Assembly (NCBI GenBank): GCA_019112965.1
Contig: DXIH01000152.1
Span: 1 to 64,000, forward strand
Source of the DNA: Candidatus Sphingomonas excrementigallinarum
Lineage (GTDB): Bacteria > Pseudomonadota > Alphaproteobacteria > Sphingomonadales > Sphingomonadaceae
Direction of reading: 5' to 3'
DNA length: 64,000 nt
In this document: piece by piece, positions 39,333-48,699 of the stretch
Layout of the letters: every line of letters starts with the position of its first letter
Position numbering within the stretch: the stretch's first letter is position 1
Program-made: the position numbers and the translations under genes
The notes under the pieces: model-generated
Databases searched by the model: none
What the model saw: only the letters and a program-made list of their open reading frames with translations
Told to the model about the DNA's origin: nothing

Positions 39333-40223
39333 TCAGAACAGGGTCGTCAGCAGCACCCCGCCGATGATGGCGATCCCCGAAAGGATCTGGCGCGCGCCCA
39401 GCCGCTCGCGGAACAAGCGATGCCCGGCCATGGCGGCGATCGGCGCCTCGATGATGCCCAGCGCGCGAACCGGCGCGGCGGGCGACAGGGCGAGCGCGAC
39501 GAACCAACCTGCGGAGGCGCAGGCGCCGCACAGCCCCGCACCCAGCGACGGCCGCCAACGGCGCGCGACTTCGACAAGCGTCGCCGGATCGCGCCACGCG
39601 AGGATGAGGCCGAGTGCGACCGTCTGCATCGCCTGCACCACCGCCACACAGACCAGTGCGGCAAAGACGGGATGGACGGGGTCGAGGGCCAGCGCGGCAT
39701 GGCGGAAGGCATTCAACGAAAAGCCGAAGAAGAGACCCGACGCCAGTCCCATCGCCGCGCCGATCAGCGAGGCGCGACGCTGTTCGGGTGGTGGCCAGGA
39801 CAAGGCAACCAGCCCGATGGTCGTGATGACGACGCCCACCCAAGCCACGTCGCTGATCCGGTCATGATAGACGATCAGGCCGAGCAGCGCGGCCAAAGGC
39901 AGCGAGCTTTGCTGGAGCGCGGTGCCGACCGCGAAGCCCGAACGCTGCATGGCGTCGAGCAGGGCGGCGGTGGCCAGCACCTGCGACGCGGCACCGACGA
40001 TCGCCGAGAGCCAGAAGGCGCCGCTCCAGCGGAGATCGGCACCCGGCATGGCAAAATGCGCAACCGTGACGAACAGGATCGAGAAGGGCAGGCCGAAGAG
40101 AAACCGGACCAGCGTCGCGCCCCAGGGGCCCGAGGATGACATGACCCCACGCTGCAGGGCGTTGCGCCCGACCTGGAAGACCGAGGCGGCGATGGTCGCG
40201 GGAATCCACAAGGGGTTCGTCAT
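39333..40223 (-). CDS. DMT (EamA-family) transporter
   Basis: A 296-residue membrane protein with about ten hydrophobic segments in two EamA halves (about 5-135 and 150-290). The ATG at 40223 gives MTNPLWIPATIAASVFQVGRN; a much longer upstream reading is not coding. LVRFLFGLPFSILF in the first half and ALGIIEAPIAAMAGHRLFRERL in the second (core EAPIAAMAG) are typical EamA features. Substrate unknown; family members export amino acids and other metabolites. Confidence 0.87.
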   Translation of the reverse strand: MTNPLWIPATIAASVFQVGRNALQRGVMSSSGPWGATLVRFLFGLPFSILFVTVAHFAMPGADLRWSGAFWLSAIVGAASQVLATAALLDAMQRSGFAVGTALQQSSLPLAALLGLIVYHDRISDVAWVGVVITTIGLVALSWPPPEQRRASLIGAAMGLASGLFFGFSLNAFRHAALALDPVHPVFAALVCVAVVQAMQTVALGLILAWRDPATLVEVARRWRPSLGAGLCGACASAGWFVALALSPAAPVRALGIIEAPIAAMAGHRLFRERLGARQILSGIAIIGGVLLTTLF

Positions 40224-40261
40224 GGGTGCATTCGTCCTGTCGGGCGCATGAAGTCCGCCCC

Positions 40262-40295
40262 AAACGAAAAGAGCGGCCCGTTGCCGGACCGCTCC
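40262..40295 (-). terminator. Terminator after rplM-rpsI
   Basis: On the minus strand, a GAGCGG/CCGCTC-based hairpin with an inner CCG/CGG step is followed by TTTTCGTTT. It lies about 55 bases after the rpsI stop. Confidence 0.7.
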
Positions 40296-40350
40296 TTCGT
40301 GCTTCGTAGCATGTCCCCGGATGGCGTGCGCGATCCGAGGCTGCCCGCAA

Positions 40351-40893
40351 TTAGCGCTTCGAGAACTGGAAGCTGCGACGCGCCTTGGCGCGGCCATACT
40401 TCTTACGCTCGACGGTACGGCTGTCGCGGGTCAGGAAGCCAGCGGCCTTGACCGGAGCGCGCAGAACCGGCTCGAACTTGGTCAGCGCCTGGCTGATGCC
40501 GTGCTTGACCGCACCGGCCTGGCCCGACAGACCGCCGCCCTTGACGGTGCAGATCACGTCATACTGACCTTCGCGCTCGGTGATGCCGAACACCTGGTTG
40601 ATGACGAGACGCAGCGTCGGACGTGCAAAATACACTTCCTGGTCACGACCGTTGATCGTGATCTTGCCCGAACCCGGCTTCAGCCAGACGCGAGCGACGG
40701 CGTCCTTACGACGGCCGGTCGCGTAGGCGCGGCCGAACTTGTCCAGTTCCTGCTGACGCAGCGGGGTGGTGCTGACGCGCTCGGCGGGAGCGGCAGGCGC
40801 TTCACCGGCAGCGGCGGTCTGCGCCGGAGCGGCAGCGGCCTGCTGGTTCAGGGTGGCGCCGAGATCGGCGAGCGACTGGCGGTTATCGGACAT
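40351..40893 (-). CDS. rpsI: 30S ribosomal protein S9
   Basis: Small-subunit ribosomal protein whose C-terminal tail reaches the P-site tRNA. The 180-residue protein has an Ala/Gln-rich N-terminal extension of about 50 residues, common in alphaproteobacteria, before the conserved core [34 protein letters not shown] (about 122-140) and the basic tail ending FQFSKR are canonical. Its ATG overlaps the rplM stop by one base. Confidence 0.97.
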   Translation of the reverse strand: MSDNRQSLADLGATLNQQAAAAPAQTAAAGEAPAAPAERVSTTPLRQQELDKFGRAYATGRRKDAVARVWLKPGSGKITINGRDQEVYFARPTLRLVINQVFGITEREGQYDVICTVKGGGLSGQAGAVKHGISQALTKFEPVLRAPVKAAGFLTRDSRTVERKKYGRAKARRSFQFSKR

Positions 40894-41372
40894 TATGCGC
40901 CCACCTTGTTCTTGCGGTTCATCGACGCGATGTCGAGGACTTCGGGGTTCTGAGCGGCGTGCGGATGCTCGGTGCCGGCGAAGATGCGCAGGTTGCGCAT
41001 CTGCTGACGGCCCAGCGGGCCACGCGGGATCATGCGCTCGACGGCCTTTTCCAGGACGCGCTCGGGGAAGCGGCCTTCCAGGACCTTGGCGGCGGTGATG
41101 CCCTTGATACCACCAGCGTAGCCGGTGTGCTTGTAGTACACCTTCTGACCCAGCTTGTTGCCGGTGAAGCGCACCTTGTCCGCGTTGATGACGATGACAT
41201 TGTCACCGCAGTCGACGTGCGGGGTGAACGACGTCTTGTGCTTGCCGCGCAGGATGTTCGCGATGATGGTGGCGGCACGGCCGACAACCAGACCGTCGGC
41301 GTCGACGATATGCCACTTCTTTTCCACCTCGTGCGGCTTGGCCGCCTTGGTGGTCTTCATGAGCGCCTTCAT
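40893..41372 (-). CDS. rplM: 50S ribosomal protein L13
   Basis: Large-subunit protein, 159 residues from the ATG at 41372 ([16 protein letters not shown]); a second ATG four codons in is possible but sits further from the [44 protein letters not shown] and [20 protein letters not shown] are conserved L13 segments. A reading extending to 42110 only reflects chance openness across ctaA. rplM and rpsI form the usual operon, ending in the terminator at about 40262. Confidence 0.97.
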   Translation of the reverse strand: MKALMKTTKAAKPHEVEKKWHIVDADGLVVGRAATIIANILRGKHKTSFTPHVDCGDNVIVINADKVRFTGNKLGQKVYYKHTGYAGGIKGITAAKVLEGRFPERVLEKAVERMIPRGPLGRQQMRNLRIFAGTEHPHAAQNPEVLDIASMNRKNKVGA

Positions 41373-41404
41373 GGGCGTGAGACCTTTCGGTTTGAAATGC
41401 AACA

Positions 41405-41434
41405 CGCCGCCCGTGAACCCGGGCGGCGCGAACG
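41405..41434 (-). promoter_or_regulatory. GC-rich hairpin in the rplM leader
   Basis: CGCCGCCCG..CGGGCGGCG forms a 9-bp stem with a short loop, about 30 bases before the rplM start. On the minus strand it is followed by TGTTGCATTT, not a proper T-run. It may end the ctaA message, or act in the leader of the ribosomal operon; which of these cannot be told from sequence. Confidence 0.35.
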
Positions 41435-41494
41435 AGGGTCCAATGCTGGAGGACCCCCAAAATGTCAAGCAAAGTGGGGCTTTGCTGACGGGTA

Positions 41495-42562
41495 TTATGA
41501 TACCTTGCGGGTTTGGGCGGCGCTGCCGAGGCGGTGCGCGGCGGCGGTCGCGGCGATCAGCAGGAGCGCGGCATTGGCCTGATGCGAAACCGCGATGTCG
41601 ATCTGCACGCCTGACAGAAGCGTGGCGATGCCCAGGCCGATCTGCACGACGACCAGCACGATCACCAGCCATCCGGCACGCAGCGCCCCGTGGCGGATGG
41701 CTCGTGCCGCCATCCAGACGAGCATCCCCGCCGCGGCGAAGGCGAACCAGCGATGGATGAACTGCACGACGACGGGGTTGTCGAAGACATTGGCGATGGC
41801 GGGCGACATCAGCGGCGTACCCGCCGGAAACCACGCGTCGCCCATTAGCGGCCAGCTGGAAAAGGCATAGCCCGCGTCCAGCCCGGCGGTCAGCGCACCG
41901 AACATCAGCTGGACGAACAGCGTCACCACCGCGCCCGCACCCAGCAGCGTCAGCCGGGCAGGGGCCGCGAGGCGATTGCGGTGCAGCGCCATCAGGTCGA
42001 GCGCCGTCCACACGATTCCCGCCAAAATGAACAGAGCGGTCAGCAGGTGGACGGTCAGCCGGATATGGCTGACATCGGTTCGCTCGACGAGGCCCGAGGC
42101 GACCATCCACCAGCCCACGCCCCCCTGAAGTCCGCCCAACGCCAGAAGCGCGACGAGGCGGGGCTTATAGCCCGCCGGAATGGCCTTTCTCGCCCAGAAC
42201 CAGATCAGGGGGAGGGCAAAGGCCATGCCGATCACCCGGCCCAGCACGCGGTGAAGATATTCCCAGAAGAAGATCGCCTTGAACCCGGCCAGCGTCATGT
42301 CGCGGTTGAAGGTCCAATATTCGGGGATCCGTTTGTAATTGGCGAATTCGGCCTGCCACTGCGCGTCGGTCAGCGGCGGCACGATGCCGGTGATCGGCTT
42401 CCATTCGGTGATCGACAGGCCGCTATTGGTCAGGCGCGTGATGCCGCCGACCACGACCATGGCAACGATCAATCCGGCGACCGCGAACAGCCAGCGCGCG
42501 ACGGCACGGGGGCGGGCGGTAATCATGAAGGCAGGGCTCGGTTGCAGCATGGCGCCAGACAT
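41495..42562 (-). CDS. ctaA: Heme A synthase (COX15/CtaA type 2)
   Basis: Oxidises heme O to heme A for aa3-type cytochrome oxidase. The protein of about 355 residues has eight transmembrane segments. The heme-ligand histidines are in [32 protein letters not shown] and SHQANAAL. The first segment [18 protein letters not shown] is diagnostic of the family. Starts at 42562, 42550 and 42526 are all possible; 42562 has AAGG close by but with short spacing, so the exact N-terminus is uncertain. Confidence 0.93.
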   Translation of the reverse strand: MSGAMLQPSPAFMITARPRAVARWLFAVAGLIVAMVVVGGITRLTNSGLSITEWKPITGIVPPLTDAQWQAEFANYKRIPEYWTFNRDMTLAGFKAIFFWEYLHRVLGRVIGMAFALPLIWFWARKAIPAGYKPRLVALLALGGLQGGVGWWMVASGLVERTDVSHIRLTVHLLTALFILAGIVWTALDLMALHRNRLAAPARLTLLGAGAVVTLFVQLMFGALTAGLDAGYAFSSWPLMGDAWFPAGTPLMSPAIANVFDNPVVVQFIHRWFAFAAAGMLVWMAARAIRHGALRAGWLVIVLVVVQIGLGIATLLSGVQIDIAVSHQANAALLLIAATAAAHRLGSAAQTRKVS

Positions 42563-42650
42563 AAGCCTTGGTGTCGCCAAGCGATAGTGGACCGAATGCC
42601 CCGCCGCGCCGCACCTTGCCCGCCGGGGCGGCACCGCCTAAATCCCCTCC

Positions 42651-43118
42651 ATGGCGCATGCTCACACCCATCAGGAGCCCCAGGGGGCCGATCTCTCCAT
42701 CGCGGCCAAGGCTACCTTGGAGCGTGCCGGGGAGCAGTGGACGGCGATGCGCGCCAGCGTGTTCGAGGCGCTGGCCGGGTTCGAAAAGCCCGCCTCGGCC
42801 TATGACATCGCCGATGTCATGTCGCAGTCGCAGGGGCGACGCGTGGCGGCGAACAGCGTCTATCGCATCCTCGACCTGTTCGTGGGCGCGAACCTGGCCC
42901 GCCGGGTCGAGAGCGCCAATGCCTATGTCGCCAACGCGCATCCGGACTGCCTGCACGACTGTATCTTCCTGGTCTGCGACAAATGCGGGCAGATCACGCA
43001 TATCGACGACGATCGCCTGACCGGCGCGGTTCGCGACGCGGCCGTCGGCGCGGGCTTTCGCCCCGAGCGGCCGGTGATCGAGGTCCGCGGTCGCTGCGCG
43101 GACTGCCCGAAGGATTGA
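42651..43118 (+). CDS. Fur-family transcriptional regulator, Zur-like
   Basis: A 155-residue metal regulator. The winged HTH (about 25-90) carries SAYDIADVMSQ and AANSVYRILDLFVGANLARR. The metal-binding C-terminal half has HPDCLHDCIFLVCDKCGQ and RCADCPKD, giving two CxxC-type zinc pairs. A His-rich N-terminus (MAHAHTH) and this cysteine set fit Zur (zinc uptake regulator) better than Fur or PerR. It is divergent from ctaA. No zinc-uptake genes are in the window. Confidence 0.88.
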   Translation: MAHAHTHQEPQGADLSIAAKATLERAGEQWTAMRASVFEALAGFEKPASAYDIADVMSQSQGRRVAANSVYRILDLFVGANLARRVESANAYVANAHPDCLHDCIFLVCDKCGQITHIDDDRLTGAVRDAAVGAGFRPERPVIEVRGRCADCPKD

Positions 43119-43130
43119 GTCCGCAAAACT

Positions 43131-43257
43131 CTTCCCCGGTACGGGGAGGTGGCAGCGCACAGCGCTGACGGAGGGGGGCTTCTTCAAAGGTCATCCTTTG
43201 GGGGACGCCCCCCCCTCCACCAGCTTCGCTGGTCCCCCTCCCCGTGCCGGGGAGGAT
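43131..43257. repeat. Intergenic palindromic element, family B (full copy, inverted orientation)
   Basis: Read on this strand the order is reversed relative to 20680 and 36212: TTCCCCGGTACGGGGAGG, hairpin GGCAGCGCACAGCGCTG, ACGGAGGGG, a middle part, CCCCCTCCACC, hairpin ACCAGCTTCGCTGGT and CTCCCCGTGCCGGGGAG. The element fills most of the gap between zur and the first TonB receptor gene, about 70 bases before the -35-like TTGACA. Confidence 0.8.
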
Positions 43258-43329
43258 GAATTGATCCGGGCAGGACAGTCGTCCATCCCTTCGGACCCAC
43301 CCACCTGACGCACATGTCATTTTGCAACA

Positions 43330-43376
43330 TTGACACGCGCGCAAAAACAGGAAAAGAGTGCTGGTAACGTTACCAG
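43330..43376 (+). promoter_or_regulatory. Promoter region with a LacI-type operator before the TonB receptor gene
   Basis: A perfect 16-bp palindrome, CTGGTAACGTTACCAG, lies at about 43361-43376, 30 bases before the receptor start. Palindromes with a central CG and GTAAC/GTTAC-type halves are typical LacI-family operators. A TTGACA at about 43330-43335 could be the -35; the -10 is weak (AAAGAG-like). A repressor bound here would cover the start of transcription. The LacI gene at 47594-48634 in the same locus is the obvious candidate regulator. Confidence 0.7.
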
Positions 43377-43405
43377 ATAAAACAGAATCAAAAGGGATGA
43401 GGATC

Positions 43406-46384
43406 ATGATGAGGACGGGAACGCATACCCGGCGGCTGCGCCGTCGCGCCTTGGGCGCAGCCAGCCTGATGGTTCTGGCGGGCGGAACGATAGCTGCACC
43501 AGTCTGGGCGCAGGTTTCTCCGAACCAGGCCGCGCAGGACGCTCCGTCCGATCCAACCTCCACCGCCCAGACCGATCAGGCTGACGAAGCCCCGACCCGC
43601 GACATCATCGTGACCGGATCGCGCATCACGACCGGAGGCTTCACCGCACCGACCCCGACCACGGTGATCGGTGAGGAACAGATCGCCGCCAACGCCCAGC
43701 CCAACATCTTCACCACGGTGGCCCAGCTTCCCTCGCTCCAGGGTTCGACCGGCACCGCGACGAACACCTTCAGCACGTCGAGCGGCCAGCAGGGCCTCAG
43801 CTCCTTCTCGCTGCGCGGTGTCGGTGCGATCCGCACCCTGACCCTGCTCGACGGGCAGCGCGTCGTCGGCGCGAACGTCACGGGCGTTCCCGATATCAGC
43901 CTGTTCCCGCAGCTGCTCATCAAGCGCGTCGACGTGGTCAACGGCGGTGCCTCGGCCTCCTATGGCTCGGACGCGGTAGGCGGTGTGGTCAACTTCATCA
44001 CCGATACCCGGTTCAAGGGGATCAAGGGCAATATCCAGGGCGGTGTCACCACCTATGGCGACGATCAGCAGGTCCTGATCCAGCTGGCGGGCGGCACCAG
44101 CCTGTTGAACGACACGGTGCATGTGATCGCCAGCACCGAATATGCGCATGAGGACGGCGTCGGCGGTGGCGACTTCGGTATCGGCCTGGCGAATGGCCGC
44201 GACTGGTTCCGCCAGTCGACGCTCATCAACCGCAACGTGCTGAATGACGGGTCGCCGCAATATCTGTTCCGCGACTATGCCCAGTCCTACAACTATACGA
44301 AATACGGCCTCATCACCGCCGGACCTCTTCAGGGCATTGCCTTCGACCAGTCGGGGAACCCGTTCCAGTTCCAGTACGGCTCGAACGGCGTGCCCGCACG
44401 CGACGCGGCGGGCAATGTCCGGGGCTGTCTGCCCGGCTTCTGTCAGGGCGGCGACCTGTCGGGCAATGTCGATGCCGGACGCTCGCTCCAGTCGAAGATC
44501 CAGCGCGTCAACAGCTATGGCCGGATCGGTTACGACTTCGCCCCCAATGGCGAGATTTACGGTACGATCAATATCGGCCAGGTGAAGACCAACAACCAGC
44601 CGGTCGGCGGGCAGAACCGACCGAACCTGACCATTCAGTGCGCCAACCCTTACGTCCCCGCGCTGGTCAAGGCGCAGTGCGCCACGGCAGGCGTCACCAA
44701 TTTCCAGTACGGCACCAGCAACGCGGCGCTGGGCAACACCCAGGTCTATACCGATCGCCGCCAGTTCCGCTTCGTCGCAGGGGCCAAGGGGCGTGAGAGC
44801 GTCGCCGGGTCCGACTGGTCCTACGACATGTATTATGAGCACGGGACCAACTATACCGATGTCGATGTCAGCAACATCATGCTGTCGCGCCGCTTCAACC
44901 AGGCCATCAACGCGACGACGCTGAACGGCGCGATCGTCTGCGCCGACGCGACCGCACGCGCCAATGGGTGCCAGCCGCTCAACATCTTCGGGGGCAATCC
45001 CTCGGCGGCCGCGATCAGCTACATCATGCCGCAATATGGGCCCTATCAGCGGACCCGCCAGACGCAGGACGTCATCAGCCTGAACTTCTCGGGCTCGCCC
45101 TTCTCGTCCTGGGCGGGGCCGGTGTCGGTCGCGTTCGGTGGCGAGTTCCGCCACGAATTCTACCGCGTGCGCGCCGATCCCTACGGCGCGGGCTTCGCCA
45201 ACAGCCCGGCCAATGCCAACTACCCGGCCGACCCGGCGCTGCTCGCGGATGGCAACAACTGGTATGCGGGCAACTACAAGAACGGGATCGGCGCCTATAG
45301 CGTCAAGGAGGCTTTCGTCGAAGCCGACCTGCCGATCATCAATTCGGACGCCGGGGGCCGCGCGAACATCAACGGCGCGGTGCGTGTCACCGATTACAGC
45401 ACCTCGGGCACCGTCTGGGCATGGAAGGTCGGCGGGACCTGGGACCTGCCGGTCGACGGCCTGCGCATCCGCGGCGTGACCTCGCGCGACGTGCGTGCAC
45501 CCAACCTGTCGGAGTTGTTCGCCGCGCCCGTCACCACAACCCTGCCGGGCTTTTTCGATCCCTTCCGCAACGTCAATGTGCTGGCACTTCAGAACACTAT
45601 CGGCAACGTCAACCTGAAGCCCGAGATCGCGCGCAACACCACGCTGGGCATCGCCTTCTCCAACTCGCAGGCGATACCGGGGCTCAGCCTGTCGGTCGAC
45701 TATTACAAGATCAAGATCACCGACGTGATCTCCAGCCTGGGCGCGCAGGACATCGTCAACCTGTGCTACCTGAACATTGCGCCCGAGACCTGCGGCGTGT
45801 TTAACCTGAACAATTCCAACGGCCCGAATTTCATCAACGTCCAGTCGTTCAACCTGGCTTCTATCCTGACCGACGGCTTCGATATCGAGGCGAGCTATCG
45901 CTGGCGCAATCCGCTGGGCCTGCCGGGCAGCCTGACGCTGCGCGCGCTGGCGACCAATATCCGCCGCTTCATCACCGACACCGGCCTGCCGAACACGATC
46001 CCCAACGATACGGCGGGCGTCAACATCGGCAACACGCCGAAGTGGAAGTGGCTGGCGGTGCAAACCTATGCCACCGACGACTGGTCGCTGCTGCTGCAGG
46101 AGCGCTGGTTCAGCGACGGCAAGCTGGGCAATCAATATATCCAGTGCACCACCGGCTGCCCGGCCTCGACCGCCAACCGGCCGACGATCGATAATAACTT
46201 CATCCCCGGCGCCTTCTATTTCGACGTCGGCGGCACCTATAATGTGACGAAGGCGGTGACGGCCTATTTCAAGGTCGACAATGTCTTCAACCGCGATCCG
46301 GCCCGCTCGCCCTATTTCGTCAACCCGGCGCTCTATGACGTTCTCGGGCGGGTGTTCCGCGCGGGCGTGCGCTTCAACTTCTGA
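43406..46384 (+). CDS. TonB-dependent receptor (carbohydrate type)
   Basis: A 992-residue outer-membrane transporter. The chosen ATG follows AAAGGG by about nine bases; nearby starts at 43397 and 43409 are possible. A long signal peptide ends ..APVWAQ (about residue 35). The TonB box DIIVTGSRI is near 68. The plug follows, with SFSLRGVGAIRTLTLLDGQR, then RVDVVNGGASASYGSDAVGG. The 22-strand barrel ends in GRVFRAGVRFNF with a terminal Phe. It leads the locus and overlaps the GH43 gene, so it probably imports the oligosaccharide those enzymes degrade. Expression is likely under the LacI operator just upstream. Confidence 0.93.
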   Translation: MMRTGTHTRRLRRRALGAASLMVLAGGTIAAPVWAQVSPNQAAQDAPSDPTSTAQTDQADEAPTRDIIVTGSRITTGGFTAPTPTTVIGEEQIAANAQPNIFTTVAQLPSLQGSTGTATNTFSTSSGQQGLSSFSLRGVGAIRTLTLLDGQRVVGANVTGVPDISLFPQLLIKRVDVVNGGASASYGSDAVGGVVNFITDTRFKGIKGNIQGGVTTYGDDQQVLIQLAGGTSLLNDTVHVIASTEYAHEDGVGGGDFGIGLANGRDWFRQSTLINRNVLNDGSPQYLFRDYAQSYNYTKYGLITAGPLQGIAFDQSGNPFQFQYGSNGVPARDAAGNVRGCLPGFCQGGDLSGNVDAGRSLQSKIQRVNSYGRIGYDFAPNGEIYGTINIGQVKTNNQPVGGQNRPNLTIQCANPYVPALVKAQCATAGVTNFQYGTSNAALGNTQVYTDRRQFRFVAGAKGRESVAGSDWSYDMYYEHGTNYTDVDVSNIMLSRRFNQAINATTLNGAIVCADATARANGCQPLNIFGGNPSAAAISYIMPQYGPYQRTRQTQDVISLNFSGSPFSSWAGPVSVAFGGEFRHEFYRVRADPYGAGFANSPANANYPADPALLADGNNWYAGNYKNGIGAYSVKEAFVEADLPIINSDAGGRANINGAVRVTDYSTSGTVWAWKVGGTWDLPVDGLRIRGVTSRDVRAPNLSELFAAPVTTTLPGFFDPFRNVNVLALQNTIGNVNLKPEIARNTTLGIAFSNSQAIPGLSLSVDYYKIKITDVISSLGAQDIVNLCYLNIAPETCGVFNLNNSNGPNFINVQSFNLASILTDGFDIEASYRWRNPLGLPGSLTLRALATNIRRFITDTGLPNTIPNDTAGVNIGNTPKWKWLAVQTYATDDWSLLLQERWFSDGKLGNQYIQCTTGCPASTANRPTIDNNFIPGAFYFDVGGTYNVTKAVTAYFKVDNVFNRDPARSPYFVNPALYDVLGRVFRAGVRFNF

Positions 46385-47385
46385 TGGTGGCAAAGGTCAT
46401 GACGAATTTGCGGACGATCGCGTCCCTTCTGCTGCTCGCTGTGTCGGGGGCGGCACTGGCGGCCGACCGACCGGGGAGCAACCCGATCATCCGCGACCGC
46501 TTCACGGCGGATCCTGCGCCGCTGGTCGTGGGGGATCGGCTGTACCTGTATGTCGGGCATGACGAAGCCCAGCGCGACGAGATGTTCAACATGAAGGAGT
46601 GGCTGGTCTACTCCACCACCGACATGAAGAGCTGGACGCCGCACGGGCCGATCATGAACGTGAAGGACTTCAAATGGGCGAAGAAGGACGCCTGGGCCAG
46701 TCAGGCGATCTACAAGAACGGCAAATACTGGTTCTATGCCGCCGTCGAGCATGACAACACCCATCCGGGCAAGGCGATCGCGGTCGCCGTGTCCGACAAG
46801 CCCACCGGCCCCTTCGTCGATGCCAAGGGATCGGCGCTCATCACCAACGAGATGACGCCCAAGGGCACGCATAGCTGGGAAGATATCGACCCGACCGTCA
46901 TGACCGATGACGACGGCACGACCTGGATCGCCTGGGGCAACCGGCAATGCTATATCGCCAAGTTGAAGCCCAACATGATCGAGATCGACGGCCCGATCAC
47001 CGAAATCACGCCGCCCCATTTCGAGGAAGGGCCGTGGCTGCACAAGAGGGACAAGCTCTATTACCTGACCTATGCGTCGCTCGACCGGACGACGCAGCGG
47101 GACGAGCATGTATCCTATGCCACTGCGCCGTCACCGATGGGGCCATGGACTTATCGCGGGCTGCTGACCGGCTCGGGCAAGTACAGCTTCACCATCCATC
47201 CGGGTATCGCCGACTTCAAGGGCAAGTCCTACCTGTTCCTGCACAATGCCAACCTGGCGATCGGTGACCAGAGCGGCGCGATCGGGCGGCGCGCGGTGAC
47301 GGTCGAGCGGCTTTACTACAATCCCGACGGGACGATGAAGCCGGTCGTGCAGACCGATGCCGGTGTGACGGCATCGGCGCGATAG
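46384..47385 (+). CDS. Glycoside hydrolase family 43 (secreted; arabinofuranosidase/xylosidase-like)
   Basis: A 333-residue five-bladed beta-propeller enzyme. Signal peptide ending ..SGAALA (about residue 27). The GH43 catalytic set is visible: base Asp in FTADPAPLV (about 43), pKa-modulating Asp in DIDPTVMTDDDG (about 168) and acid Glu in HFEEGPWLHKR (about 214). The LYLYVGHDEA and SSTDM-like segment (YSTTDMKSW) is close to the Xsa43E-like arabinoxylan arabinofuranosidases. The ATG overlaps the receptor stop (TGATG), so the pair forms an operon. Predicted to act in the periplasm on imported oligosaccharides. Exact specificity is not readable. Confidence 0.88.
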   Translation: MVAKVMTNLRTIASLLLLAVSGAALAADRPGSNPIIRDRFTADPAPLVVGDRLYLYVGHDEAQRDEMFNMKEWLVYSTTDMKSWTPHGPIMNVKDFKWAKKDAWASQAIYKNGKYWFYAAVEHDNTHPGKAIAVAVSDKPTGPFVDAKGSALITNEMTPKGTHSWEDIDPTVMTDDDGTTWIAWGNRQCYIAKLKPNMIEIDGPITEITPPHFEEGPWLHKRDKLYYLTYASLDRTTQRDEHVSYATAPSPMGPWTYRGLLTGSGKYSFTIHPGIADFKGKSYLFLHNANLAIGDQSGAIGRRAVTVERLYYNPDGTMKPVVQTDAGVTASAR

Positions 47386-47482
47386 GGGGGTGAACGTACC
47401 TCTTTCTCTCCACCTCGGCGAAGGCTGGGGGCCAGTCGCCACGCGTTCGGAATGGTCGGGTAATGCCTTAGATCGACGCGAG

Positions 47483-47580
47483 CCCCTCCCCTTCAGGGGA
47501 GGGGTTGGGGTGGGGCCTCGCCGCGAACGCCGCGCCTTGGGATACGCCCCACCCCCGGCCCCTCCCCTGAAGGGGAGGGG
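47483..47580. repeat. Palindromic intergenic element related to family B
   Basis: Two near-perfect palindromes, CCCCTCCCCTTCAGGGGAGG.. and CCCCTCCCCTGAAGGGGAGG.., flank an inner part GGGTGGGGC..GCCCCACCC. All parts are complementary in one long-range fold. It lies between the convergent GH43 and LacI genes, where it could stop transcription from both sides. Confidence 0.72.
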
Positions 47581-47593
47581 TGGAGCGGCAGTT

Positions 47594-48634
47594 TTACGAA
47601 CGCGGCGGGGCGGTGGAGTCGCGTTCGATCAATTGATGCTCCAGCACCGTGACGCGCGGCTGGCCGTTCGGCGCCGGAACCCCGCCGCGAATTTCTTGGA
47701 TCAGCCGTTGCAGCGCCTCGGTCGCCAGCGCACGGACGGGCTGGTGGATGGTGGTCAGCGGCGGCCAGAGCGTCGTGGCGGCGGTGCTGTCGTCGAAGCC
47801 CACCACGGTCAGGTCGCCCGGCACGTCGAGATGCCGCCGATGCGCGACCGAGACGATCGCGGCGGCCATGTCGTCGTTGCTGGCGAAGATGGCGGTCGGC
47901 GGGCTCTCGCCGCCCAGAAGTTCCTCCCCCGCCGTCAGGCCCGAGGCATAGCTGTAATCGCCCTGGACGATCCGCGTTTCGAGGCCGCCTTCCTCCTCGA
48001 CCGCGCGGCGAAAGCCCGCCAGACGCTCGATACTGGCCGACTGGCCGGGATTGCCGTGGACGAAGCCGATGCGGCGATGGCCCAGGCCGATCAGGTGACG
48101 GGTCATGTCATAGGCGGCGCGGGCATTGTCGATCCACACGGACACGGCGTCCGGCGCGACGCCGCCGATCACCGCCATGGGCAGGCGCGCCTCGCGGATG
48201 ATGTCGCGCACGAAGTCGGATTCGCCCAGCGGCGGCGCCAGGATGACGCCCGCGATCCGCTGGGCAATCAGCCCCTCGATCGCCTCCCGCGTCGGCGGCC
48301 GCCCCTGTTCGCCCTTCAGCAGGAAGAGCTGCGCCGCGCGGGTCGAGGCTTCCTCGAACACGCCGACCAGCAGCTCGCTCATGAAGGCGGCGCTGGGGTT
48401 GGAATAGATGACGCCGATACGGATCTCGCGCGACGTGACCAGGCTGCGCGCCATCAGGTTGGGCGTGTAGTTCAGCCGCTTGATGACCTCGCGGACATGG
48501 CCGCGAACCTCGTCGCGCACGCCCGCATCGCCGTTGATGACGCGCGAGACGGTCATGGGCGAGACACCGGCCTCCTTGGCCACGTCGATGATGGTCACGC
48601 CGCGTGGGCGCTTTCGGGTCTTGGTCAAGGTCAT
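47594..48634 (-). CDS. LacI-family transcriptional regulator
   Basis: A 346-residue repressor. The N-terminal HTH is VTIIDVAKEAGVSPMTVSRV (about 14-33), followed by the hinge helix ending NLMARSLVT (about 60-68). The periplasmic-binding-like core runs from 70 to 335, with DNARAAYDMTRHLIGLGHRR and IFASNDDMAAA typical of sugar-responsive members. It is divergent from the MFS gene (65 bases between starts) and convergent with GH43. The palindrome at about 43361 is its likely site; none was seen in its own promoter region. Confidence 0.93.
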   Translation of the reverse strand: MTLTKTRKRPRGVTIIDVAKEAGVSPMTVSRVINGDAGVRDEVRGHVREVIKRLNYTPNLMARSLVTSREIRIGVIYSNPSAAFMSELLVGVFEEASTRAAQLFLLKGEQGRPPTREAIEGLIAQRIAGVILAPPLGESDFVRDIIREARLPMAVIGGVAPDAVSVWIDNARAAYDMTRHLIGLGHRRIGFVHGNPGQSASIERLAGFRRAVEEEGGLETRIVQGDYSYASGLTAGEELLGGESPPTAIFASNDDMAAAIVSVAHRRHLDVPGDLTVVGFDDSTAATTLWPPLTTIHQPVRALATEALQRLIQEIRGGVPAPNGQPRVTVLEHQLIERDSTAPPRS

Positions 48635-48699
48635 CCTGTCCCGTCATCGGGCTTCACGCTATGCCGATGCTCGGCCACCGCCGTGCCCCGGCAGGCCGC

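Noticed and set aside
41373..42110. N-terminal extension of rplM into the ctaA region
   Set aside because: The added part is antisense-like or frame-shadow sequence of ctaA; L13 starts at MKALMKTTK with AAAGG upstream.
43388..46393. A 1001-codon open frame opposite the first TonB receptor
   Set aside because: The receptor has signal peptide, TonB box and terminal Phe; the opposite frame has no recognisable domain.
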